From assembly GCA_013812655.1 (NCBI GenBank), contig JACCTC010000021.1, positions 1 to 36,148 of the forward strand: 36,148 nucleotides of DNA. The letters run 5' to 3'. The stretch comes from Deltaproteobacteria bacterium. GTDB lineage: Bacteria; Myxococcota_A; Polyangia; Haliangiales; Haliangiaceae. Each line of letters starts with the position of its first letter. The stretch's first letter is position 1. Shown piece by piece: positions 10,545-19,200 of the stretch. The notes beneath the pieces are model-generated. The model searched no databases and was not told where the DNA came from. It was given only the letters and a program-made list of their open reading frames with translations. The position numbers and the translations under genes are program-made.

Positions 10545-11807
10545 TCAGCGCGGGACTCCGCTCCCGGTCGCCGATCCGCTGCCCGCTCGCGGCTGCGCAC
10601 TGCCGGCCATCGGCTGCGCGCTGCCTGCCGCCGGCGGCCCACTTCCGCTGCCGGAACCGCTGCCGGTGGCCGCCGCCTGCGTCGTCGTGCCCTTCGCAGG
10701 CACCGGGATGACATCCGCGCCGGGCCGCGCCTTCTGCAGTCCCTCGACGATCACCTGCTCGCCGGCCGAGAGCCCCGAGGTCACGAGCCAGGCATCGCCG
10801 ATCGCGCGGTCCGCGACGAGCTGACGGCGCTCGACCTTCTTCGCGGGCGTCACGACCAGCGTCGTCGGATTACCGCCCTGATCGCGAGTCACCGCGCGCT
10901 GCGGGACCAGGATCGCGTTCGGTTGCACGCCCTCGTCGATGCGTGCACGCACGAACATCCCGGGGAGCAGCTCGCGGCTCGGATTCGGAACCAGCGCGCG
11001 CAGCGAGATCGAGCCGGTGGTCGGATCGACGGTGACGTCCGCGAACTGCAGCGTCCCCGGCAGGCCGTACTCGCGGCCATCTTCGAGGACGAGCACGACC
11101 TTCGCCTGGCCGCCCTCGCTCTGGACCTGCCCGCTCTCGACCGCGCGGCGCAGCCGCATCGCCTCGGTGTTCGACCACGTGAGATCGACGTACACCCGGT
11201 CGAGCTGCTGGATCGTCGCGAGCAGCGTCGCGGTCTGGGCCTGGACGTACGCGCCCTCGGTCACCTCGGCGCGACCGATCCGTCCGGCGAGCGGCGCGGT
11301 CACCGTCGTATAGCCGACGTTGATCGCGGCGCTCTTGACCGCCGCACGTGCCGCAGCGAGATCGGCCTGCGCGGTCTTCACCTTCGCGACCGCGTCTTCA
11401 TACTCCTGCTTGCTGACGGCGTTCGACTCGATCAGCTTCGCGTAGCGTTCGGCGAGCGACCTGGTCTGCGCGACCATCGCGTCGGCCTTCGCGATCTGCG
11501 CCTGCATGCTCTCCAGCGTGGCCTGGTAGGGCGCGGCGTCGATCTTGAAGAGCGGCTGGTTCGCCTTGACGTCACTGCCCTCCTCGAACAACCGCTTCTG
11601 GACGATCCCGTTGACACGGGCGCGCACCTCCGCGACCCGGTAGGCGGAAACCCGGCCGGGGAGCTCCTTGGTCAGCGTCACCGACCTGGGCTGGATCGTG
11701 ACCACGCCGACCTCGACCGGGCCTGTCGGGCGCGGTGCCGGCTTGTCATCCTTCTTGTTACAGGCGACCAGCGCGATCGTGACAAAGCTGAGGAGGAGGC
11801 AGCGCAT
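10545..11807 (-). CDS. RND efflux periplasmic adaptor lipoprotein (AcrA/MexA family)
   Basis: A 420-residue membrane-fusion protein joining the permease to the outer-membrane channel. It has a lipoprotein signal (lipobox LVAC, Cys16), a first lipoyl half (VSAYRVAEVRARVNGIV), an alpha-hairpin about residues 85-155 (MQAQIAKADAMVAQTRSL...KVKTAQADLAAARAAV), the second lipoyl half (TVTAPLAGRIGRAEVTEGAYV) and a beta-barrel with ELLPGMFVRARI. The last about 45 residues are unusual: Gly/Ser repeats and AGSAQP repeats, encoded by repetitive DNA at 10550-10670. ATG 11807 was chosen because it starts the lipoprotein signal. It is the first gene of the pump proper; the gene before it (11907-12428) is 99 bases away. 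Confidence 0.95.
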   Translation of the reverse strand: MRCLLLSFVTIALVACNKKDDKPAPRPTGPVEVGVVTIQPRSVTLTKELPGRVSAYRVAEVRARVNGIVQKRLFEEGSDVKANQPLFKIDAAPYQATLESMQAQIAKADAMVAQTRSLAERYAKLIESNAVSKQEYEDAVAKVKTAQADLAAARAAVKSAAINVGYTTVTAPLAGRIGRAEVTEGAYVQAQTATLLATIQQLDRVYVDLTWSNTEAMRLRRAVESGQVQSEGGQAKVVLVLEDGREYGLPGTLQFADVTVDPTTGSISLRALVPNPSRELLPGMFVRARIDEGVQPNAILVPQRAVTRDQGGNPTTLVVTPAKKVERRQLVADRAIGDAWLVTSGLSAGEQVIVEGLQKARPGADVIPVPAKGTTTQAAATGSGSGSGSGPPAAGSAQPMAGSAQPRAGSGSATGSGVPR

Positions 11808-11906
11808 GGATACGACCGGGCGATCGTGAACCTGTGTGACCGCCACGTCGAGGCGCGTCAAGGCAGAACCCGCCACCGCGAGTATCAGTTAATGAAACGC
11901 AATGTC
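11808..11906 (-). promoter_or_regulatory. AT-richer gap that may hold the efflux promoter
   Basis: The 99-base gap before the adaptor gene is locally A/T-rich around 11880-11905. On the leftward strand GAGACA is followed 16 bases later by GATACT, a weak match to sigma-70 -35/-10 boxes. This would let the pump be expressed apart from the upstream VWA/hypothetical genes. Confidence 0.2.
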
Positions 11907-12428
11907 TCACTCGTCGCGGCGCAGCGGTGCTAGCAGCGGGAGGATCGGGGTCGCCTCGCTGTCATTCGCGGGAGCAACACCGTTGCGCGTGAGGATCCGC
12001 AGCGACTGCAGCACGCGCTCCGCGGCAGGCCAGTCAGGACGCGCGCTGCGCACGGTGACGAGCACACCGCCATCGATCGCGTGGTCGTGCGCGATCGCGA
12101 AGACGTAGCGGTACGGCAGCTGCGCGTCGCCGCGCGTCTCGGCGAAGTAGCCGCTGGCGCCCGGCAGCGTCACCGGCGAGGCGTGCGCACCGCCGCTGCC
12201 ATCGCTCGCCTTGGCCTCGAGGATGCCGTCGCGATCGATGACGAGCGCCGCCGAGAACACGGTGACCTCGAGCTCGCCGACCGGCTTGCCATCGCGGGTC
12301 TCGCGGCACCGTACGATCCCCGCACCGATGACCGGCGTGACCTCGAGGTCGCCCGGTACGATCTCGAAGCCGATCGACGGGAGTCCGCGCTGGCGTTGCG
12401 GGAGCTGGCGGTATGCCTTGGCGACCAT
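11907..12428 (-). CDS. Hypothetical protein upstream of the efflux operon
   Basis: A 173-residue protein I do not recognise. It has no signal peptide or membrane segment. Beta-strand-rich blocks such as VGELEVTVFSAALVID, YRYVFAIAHDHAI and GGVLVTVRS suggest a compact beta or alpha/beta fold, and the C-terminal region is proline-rich (PILPLLAPLRRDE). Codon third positions are mostly G/C, supporting a real gene. It lies between the VWA-protein gene (stop 12507) and the efflux adaptor (start 11807), all leftward, so it may be co-transcribed with either. ATG 12428 is the only good start. Confidence 0.7.
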   Translation of the reverse strand: MVAKAYRQLPQRQRGLPSIGFEIVPGDLEVTPVIGAGIVRCRETRDGKPVGELEVTVFSAALVIDRDGILEAKASDGSGGAHASPVTLPGASGYFAETRGDAQLPYRYVFAIAHDHAIDGGVLVTVRSARPDWPAAERVLQSLRILTRNGVAPANDSEATPILPLLAPLRRDE

Positions 12429-12506
12429 GGCGCTATCCCTGCAATTCTATTGCGGGAGCGCCGGGAGTGGCGGCTGATTCTCGATCCCACCGAGATCGCT
12501 ACGAGA

Positions 12507-14480
12507 TCACGGCGTCGACGGGGTCTTGGCGGCGGCGCGGATCATCTCGAGCGCCTGCTTGCGATAGCCCTCGGCGTCGCTTCCGAGCGCGCCCTCGGCG
12601 AGGTTCTCGACCTGCTTCCACGTCAGGTTCGAGCGGTGCGGCGAGTCGCGCAGCATCATGCCGAAGCCTGCGATCGCCGCGGTCCACCGGAAGTCCGCCG
12701 ACATCTTCGCGAGCTCGCCGGGTGCACCCTTGACGATGCGCGACAGCAGCTTCGAGGTGGCTCCGGCCTGCGTCGGCGCCTTGTAGCGGACCTTCACGGT
12801 CATCAGCTCGCCGCTCGACGCGGCCGCGGCCGACGCGGGCTTCGCGCCGTACTTGAGGTCATCGACCTTCGCGCTCGGGACGTCGATACCCGCGGGCACG
12901 ATCTCGTAGAGCGCAGTGACCGCGTGACCGGCACCGATGTCGCCCGCGTCCTTCTTGTCGTCGTTGAAGTCCTCGTGGCGCATGATCCGGTTCTCGTACC
13001 CGATCAGGCGGTAGCCGGCGACCATCGCCGGGTTGAACTCGATCTGCAGCTTGACGTCCTTCGCGACGGTGACCAGCGTCGCGCCGGCTTCCTTCACGAG
13101 AATCTTGCGCGCCTCGAAGATCGAGTCGATGTAGCCGTAGTTGCCGTTGCCGCGGTTCGCGAGCTTCTCCATCGTCGAGTCCTTGAGGTTGCCCATGCCG
13201 AAGCCGAGCACCGTCAGGAAGATGCCGCGCTCGCGCTCCTTCTCGATCAGGCGGGTGAGCTCGCCTTCGCTCGTGGGGCCGACGTTGAAATCACCATCGG
13301 TGCAGAGGATCACGCGGTTGATGCCGTTCTTCACGAGGCTGCGCTCGGCGACCTCGTACGCGAGCTGGATGCCGGCGGCGCCGTTTGTCGAGCCACCCGC
13401 CTCGAGCGCGAAGATCGCCTGGCGGATCTTGTCCTTGTCGCGGCCGCTCGTCGGCGGCAACGCGATGCCCGAGGCACCGGCGTAGACCGTGATCGAGACG
13501 GTGTCCTGGGGTCGTAGCGTCTCCACGAGCAAGCCCATCGCCTGCTTGAGCAACGGCAGCTTGTTCGGCGCGTTCATCGAGCCCGACACGTCGAGCAGGA
13601 AGACGAGGTTGCGTGCGGGCACCTGCGCGTCATCGATCGACGGCGCCTTGAGGCCGATGCGAACGAGCTGGTGCTTCGCATTCCACGGCGCCGGGCCGAT
13701 GTCGGTCGAGATCGAGAACGGCTCGCCCTTCGCGGGCTGCGGATACTCGTACTTGAAGTAATTGACCATCTCCTCGATGCGGACCGCGTCCTTGGGCGGG
13801 CGCTTGCCGTCGCGGAGGAACCGGCGGAGGTTCGAGTACGACGCGGTGTCGACGTCCGACGAGAACGTCGAGAGCGGCGCCGTCGCAGTGCGGAAGAACG
13901 GGTTGTCGTCGATCCGCGCGTACGCCTCGGTGTTGCTCGGGGTGTCGAGCACCATCGGCTGCTGGCGTGCGCCGGCGATCTGCGCGACCGGCGGCGGCGC
14001 CATCGGTGACGGCGAGACCGTCATCGGCGACCGCTTGCGGAGCATCGGCTTGGACTCTTCACGCGGCATGGGGCGCGGCATGTCGCGCGCCGGCTCCGGC
14101 TTGTTCACGACCCTGGGATCGGTCTTCGTCACCACCGGGACGCGAGGCGCGAGCGCGAGGCGAACTGTCGCGACTGCCTTCGCGGACACCGCGACCTTGC
14201 TCGCGGCATTCGCGAACCCGGCGGCGGTCACCGTCACCGTGCAGCTGCCCTCGGGCAGGCCGGTGATCGTGAACGCGCCGGAGCTGTCGGCGGTGGTGCT
14301 GCGCGTGGTCGATCCACACGACACGCTCACGCTAGCTCCCGCGATCGCGATCCCCGCGGCGCTCCGCACGGTGCCCTGGAGCGAGGCCAGCGCGTCGGCA
14401 CGCGAGGCGGCTCGGATGCCGAACACGACGGCGAGGATGACGATGAGCTCGAACAGCTTGGTGGGGCGGCCTCTTCGCAT
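12507..14480 (-). CDS. VWA-domain protein, YfbK-like, with N-terminal carboxypeptidase-regulatory-like domain
   Basis: A 657-residue exported protein. An N-terminal hydrophobic segment (FELIVILAVVFGI) is a signal or anchor. Residues 33-110 form a carboxypeptidase-regulatory-like beta-sandwich (LQGTVRSAAGIAIAGASVSV...AFTITGLPEGSCTVTV). A proline-rich linker leads to a YfbK N-terminal region (FSSDVDTASYSNLRRFL, about 206-222). The VWA domain follows, with an intact MIDAS: DVSGS (297-301), Thr365 in GGSTNG, and TDGDF (394-398). The last about 180 residues match the DUF3520-like C-terminus of YfbK proteins. The intact metal site predicts Mg-dependent protein binding at the envelope. It is first in a leftward run that leads to the efflux genes; a functional link is not shown. 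Confidence 0.9.
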   Translation of the reverse strand: MRRGRPTKLFELIVILAVVFGIRAASRADALASLQGTVRSAAGIAIAGASVSVSCGSTTRSTTADSSGAFTITGLPEGSCTVTVTAAGFANAASKVAVSAKAVATVRLALAPRVPVVTKTDPRVVNKPEPARDMPRPMPREESKPMLRKRSPMTVSPSPMAPPPVAQIAGARQQPMVLDTPSNTEAYARIDDNPFFRTATAPLSTFSSDVDTASYSNLRRFLRDGKRPPKDAVRIEEMVNYFKYEYPQPAKGEPFSISTDIGPAPWNAKHQLVRIGLKAPSIDDAQVPARNLVFLLDVSGSMNAPNKLPLLKQAMGLLVETLRPQDTVSITVYAGASGIALPPTSGRDKDKIRQAIFALEAGGSTNGAAGIQLAYEVAERSLVKNGINRVILCTDGDFNVGPTSEGELTRLIEKERERGIFLTVLGFGMGNLKDSTMEKLANRGNGNYGYIDSIFEARKILVKEAGATLVTVAKDVKLQIEFNPAMVAGYRLIGYENRIMRHEDFNDDKKDAGDIGAGHAVTALYEIVPAGIDVPSAKVDDLKYGAKPASAAAASSGELMTVKVRYKAPTQAGATSKLLSRIVKGAPGELAKMSADFRWTAAIAGFGMMLRDSPHRSNLTWKQVENLAEGALGSDAEGYRKQALEMIRAAAKTPSTP

Positions 14481-14767
14481 TCGTGCTTCAACGCACGCGA
14501 GCGCCGAGCGATCTAACGAGGCAGGTGGGATCTCGAGCGTGGCCCTCGGTGTGAAAAGCCAGCGATGCGATTGAAACGCCTACGGAATCGGCTCCAGGAC
14601 GCACCTAGGACCAAAGCCTGCGACCACCGCAATGACGCGAGCACGCGCCGCTGGGCGCGTACCTCCCGGCGTAGATCGCGAGACGCTCGTGGAAGCTCCG
14701 GAACGCGCCACACGTGCGCCACACGTGCGTCGCGGTGGGAGCACTTGCGCGATGGGAACGTAGGCAG
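14481..14767. other. Intergenic gap with a short tandem repeat
   Basis: About 287 bases between two leftward genes, with no coding signal. It contains two perfect 11-bp copies of GCGCCACACGT at 14705-14715 and 14716-14726, each with the ACACGT core. This could be a promoter or operator region for the VWA gene starting at 14480. Confidence 0.3.
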
Positions 14768-15929
14768 CTATCCGCCTGGTTTGCCGCAGCGGCGTAGGGC
14801 TTCGCGGATCAGGACATCGAGCGGGCTGCTCGGTTGGCCCACGTGGGCCACCGTGTCGTGAACGCGCGTGACCACGAGCTCGTGCGGTGCCTTGCCCGTG
14901 ATCGTGAGCTGGCCGCGATGGAGCGCCGCGTGACACCCATCGCAGAGCACGGAGATATTCTCGGCATCGTGCGTGCCGCCGTCCTCGCGCGCGACGATAT
15001 GGTGAAGCTCCAGGTACGCCGCTGATCGGCAGGACGGGACGGTGCACTTGCGACCATCGCGTTGCCAGACCAGGCGTCGCACGCTCGGCGGGATGTCCTG
15101 CTTGGCCCGCGTGGGCCGGTTGGTGTCGAGCGATCCGATGCGTAGCGCGTCGCACTCGGCGCGCGCGCGTTCGGCTGGAGCCATCGCGAACTTCGTCCCC
15201 GGCACCGTCCTGCCAGCCCTGGTTGCACTTCTCGCAGACCGTCACCGCGATCTGATACTTCGCGCGCGCGGTGTCCTTGGCAGTGGGCGCTCCATCGAGG
15301 AACATGCCGCACAGCATCGAGAGCAGCGCATCATCGGACAGTCGCTCGCCGCGCTCGGCCTGCGCCTTCGCGCGCGCCTCACGCAACCGTGCGATCGTCG
15401 TCGGCAGGATGTCGTCGAACCGCAGCGTGCGGGTCTCGAGATCGGGATCCGGCGCGTCGCTCGGACGGCTGCCCTTCTTCCGGCCGGCCACGAGCTTCTG
15501 GATCTCGAAGCAAGTCTTGCCGCGCGCCTTCGCGAGCCATTCAGCCTCGTGCTCGGGCGTCACGACACGGACCAGCTCCTTGACCGACGAGAACCCGAGC
15601 TCCCCGGCCGCGAGCGCGGCGGTCAGCGCAGGCAAGCCTTCCAGCTCGAAGGCTACGCGGATCCTGTCGCGCGCCGTGCGCGGTGCGTAGTCGCAGCGTC
15701 GTTCGAGATAGTCCAGCAGCGACACGAAGCCGAGCTCGCGCCAGATCTGCACGCGCGCGGCCCGCACCAGCCATCCTGCTTCTTCGGCATCGAGTGCAGC
15801 TCGCTGCTTCCCGATCCGCTGCAACGCACCATCGATCTCGCGCCAGTCATCCCCGTCGCTTCCGTCGAGGAATGTTCCTGCGTTCTCGTTCTCGTTCTCG
15901 TTCTCGTTCTCCGAACCATCGAGCAGCAT
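14768..15929 (-). pseudogene. Frameshifted HNH endonuclease (myxobacterial type)
   Basis: Two leftward frames together give one HNH protein of about 386 residues. The first (start ATG 15929) contains helical regions (IWRELGFVSLLDYLERRC; ELVRVVTPEHEAEWLAKARG) and ends in the conserved stretch CEKCNQGWQDGAG. The frame then breaks in GGGG (15197-15200, CCCC on the + strand). Loss of one base would continue into the second frame, which holds the HNH domain: RRLVWQRDGRKCTVPSCRS, LELHHIVAREDGGTHDAENI, LCDGCHAALH. The zinc-knuckle cysteines and catalytic HH are intact. The family is common in myxobacteria, often in many copies; its role is unknown and a mobile origin is possible. Near the N-terminus five Glu-Asn pairs are encoded by a hexanucleotide repeat. 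The shift may be decay or a sequencing error. Confidence 0.8.
15882..15911. repeat. Hexanucleotide microsatellite (GTTCTC)5
   Basis: Five perfect copies of GTTCTC, read on the leftward strand as (Glu-Asn)5 near residue 8 of the HNH protein. Unit changes are multiples of three bases, so slippage would alter length without breaking the frame. Confidence 0.95.
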
Positions 15930-16297
15930 CTGAGAGACCTCCGTCCAAGTCGTGAACGACCTCTACCACGCGAGTTTTCGGAGCGACGGAATGCGCTCTG
16001 CGCGCCGAATCGCGTTGCCGCTCGACGAAAGGTCGTCGCGTTGGAGATCAGATCGCACCGCGCATCTGGGCGCGTCCTCGTCGAAGTTTTTAATGCAGCA
16101 GCCGTCAGACGGCGGAATGCTGCCTGAACTCCGTCAACAAGAATCGACCATGCAGGACAAGAACAATCATTCGTTGTCCGGGCGCCGGACAACAGAGGCG
16201 TTGACCTGCTGGACGCACTTTGTTCACGCGTTCGTGGATCAAGACATCGGTAGCAGCGGAGCGCTGTATTGCGCGGGCGAATCGAAGCGTGATGCAA
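15930..16297. other. Intergenic stretch between HNH and sigma-factor genes
   Basis: About 370 bases with clearly lower GC than the neighbours. Open frames here on both strands lack codon bias and resemble no protein I know, so I call no gene. It should hold the HNH promoter near 15930-16050 and the 3' end of the sigma-factor transcript, including the hairpin at 16173-16193. Confidence 0.5.
16173..16193 (-). terminator. Perfect 9-bp inverted repeat downstream of the sigma-factor gene
   Basis: GTTGTCCGG, a 3-base loop, then CCGGACAAC. It lies about 105 bases after the sigma-factor stop. On the leftward strand it is followed by a T-containing stretch (GAATGATTGTTCTTG), but no clean T run. It could be a terminator or a symmetrical protein-binding site. 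Confidence 0.35.
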
Positions 16298-19200
16298 CTA
16301 CTTTTCGATGTCGACGGAGGTGAGCTTGAAGCGGTGGTGTTCGTGGCGTGGCTCCGGCGCGATGCTGAGCGATAGGTTTTTCCAGTTCGGAGCCAACCCA
16401 CCGAAGAAGCCGATCCAGACATCGTACTTGCCAGCGTCGAACCGAGGGTCAACGCGCACGCTCGTTCGGTCGATGATCACGTCACCCGGCTTCCACGTCG
16501 ACGTCGGACATCGCCCACCGAGCGGTTCGTGATCCGCGTTTACACGCTGCTTCGGTCCATCGAGGTGAATGAAGATCTTCCATGATCGATCGATCGGCTC
16601 GAGTACCTTGTACACGAGCAAGATCTGAAACGGCTCGCCAACTCGACGGCGCGGCGGTACGTCCCAGCCGAGCAACTCGATTCTCTCATCCCACACGACA
16701 CGCGTCGGTGGCCGATGCGCAATCGAGCTGGGGGCCTCGCGTTGTACGCGACCGAGCTTTGCGTCGATCGAGTCATCGCACTTTGCTGCGTCGAGTACGA
16801 GGCGAACGCCAGTGGTGCCAGCCGCAACGCCTTCGACGAGCGTCCTGCTTCCATCCTCTCCGATGACTAGCAACCCGTACGAACCGGGACTCAGGTCCCG
16901 AAGCTCGAATTCACCGCGGAGGTTGGTGACGCTCGTCGGCACCGATGCCCATATCTCCGGGGCATTCACAAACACTCGCGCGTCTGCGATCGGTTGATCG
17001 GCGCGATCGACAACGGTACCTGTGACGCGCAGCGTACGTGCATCCACGGAAAGTCGAAGGTCATCGACATGAGCGTCTCCATCGCGAAGGAAGATCGGCT
17101 CTGGTGGTGTTCCGACGAAGTCATACGGTTTTGCGCTTGCCTCACTGGCCGCGACTCGCACGCGGTAAGCGCCGCCGCCAGTCATCGCAGTACAACGGAA
17201 GCGACCCGCAGCGTCGGTTGTGCAGTTACTCAGATCATCCGCTTCGCGCCAGTCGAAGTTCACGAACGCGCCGGCAACCGGGGATCCCTTTGTGTCAACG
17301 ACGCTGCCAGAGATCGACGCGCCGTAACGAAGCTCGACATCCATCTCCGTTCGCGTACCGGGCTCGACTCTGATGCGCTTGTCCAGGTTGACGAAAGCGC
17401 CCGCTGCAGGACTGTGACCGAACAGGAGGTACTCATCCGCTGCGAGGTCATCGAAGACGAATCGACCAGTTTCGTCACTCTCGGTGGTTCGCCTGTTGGT
17501 CCATTTCGTTCCGGAGGTGCCCACCAACGTATTGGGTATCGCCTTCCCCTTGCGGCGAACGGTTCCGACGATCGAGCCAAGCTGTTCAACGTCCAGGTCG
17601 ACCGATTGCTCACCAGGAGAGATCCGGATGCTTGCGGGTGATCGGAGTCGGTATGGTGACGTGCCGAGACTCAGAGTCCCGATCGACAAACCGTCCAACA
17701 CGAACGTCCCGTCCTCCTGGCTCACAGCCTCGTTGATGCGCGAGGTGATCTGACTCCGCGCTTGATAGGTCGGCAACTCTGCCCGATCGAAGACGGCGAC
17801 ACCGGCGACGGGGCGTCCGCCTGACAGGACACGTCCGCGAAGGACTCCGCGCTCGCTGACTGTCAGCTGTATCTCCTTCGAGGCGCCTGCGCGAACATCG
17901 ACTATCGTCGGAGTTGAGGCGGCGCCGCGGGCGAGTGCTTGAATCCTCAGGCGCCCAGGAGCCAGGGCGGAGAGCTCGAATCGGCCATTTGCGTCACTCA
18001 CCGCATGAACAACGGCGGGCTGCTCGGTACCAGGGCGCGGTGCGGCTTCGTCCCAGTTCACGCGGACATTTGCCATCGCAACCGGCTCTCCCTTCGCGTT
18101 CAACACGCGTCCGGAAATCGTCGCCTCCGGACTGAGCATGAAGTGATGCCGAACACGCCCGACCAGTGGAGCGATAATCTCGACGGTTCCGTACCCGCTC
18201 GCGCGAACGACGAGGCGGCGATCGTCTGGCGCGTGGCCCTGCGCATTCAGACAAATATCGAACGAGCCGTTCGCGTCACTCTCCGTTCCGATCACACCCT
18301 GCGCCAGCAACTGCGCTTGCGCGATCGGGCCGCCGGACGCGTCGACGACTTTTCCATAGAGCCCCACGACGCAGGGCTCGAGAACCACGACGACATGCTC
18401 GGAGTCGAGGCGAGGGTCGCGCAGATCGACGCGCCGGATGGTCGCCACTCGACCGGGCAAGTAAGCGCCCACGTCGTAGCGTGTTGCTGGCTGGACACCG
18501 AAATCGAAACGACCATCTGCAGCTGTTCTGGTCTGCCGCTGGCTGACGAGTCCGACGCGCGAAGCTTCGTCCTCGAGCCGGACCAAGGCACCGCTTGCAG
18601 GCGCGCCGTCCACCCGTACGGTGCCCGAGATCCGTCGCGGCTTGACACCCTCTTGTGCGAACCATCCGGGTGGGCGCTGATCGGTACGAAGTTCAGCGAA
18701 TGCACCGAGCTTCCACTTCGCAACGCCGACGTGAACACGAGCAGCTCCGCTTCCGCTGGTCGTGACTCCAGTCGAAGACGGATCGCCCGAGCCTGGGTTC
18801 ATCACCAACAGCACAACACCGCCCAGCAGCAGGGCGATGAGCGCGATGAGGAGCATGACCTTCTTGGTCGCATCAGCCACCGTCACTCCTTTTCGCGCAA
18901 ACGCGAGTACAGCAGGCGACCAGTTCTTTCTGTCGCCGTTGACGTCATCGAGACGCGTGCGCAGCCGGGCAAGTGCTTCGCGCAGTCGCCACCGCACCGT
19001 ACTTTCAGGAACGTCGAGACGCTTCGCGATCGCGGCCGAGGTCTGTCCTTCAACGAACCGAGCGAGCACCGTCGAGCGATAAGGCTCGTCCAGTTCGAGC
19101 ACCAGATCGACGAGGAGACGATGAAGTCGCACCTGGTCGAGAAGGTCGTCTGGTGCGACCGTCTCGTTCATCTCTGGAACGGCGGCTTCGCGTTGCATAC

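Noticed and set aside
12081-13517. A 478-codon open frame opposite the VWA gene and its neighbour
   Set aside because: It crosses two real leftward genes and has shadow-frame composition without any motif.
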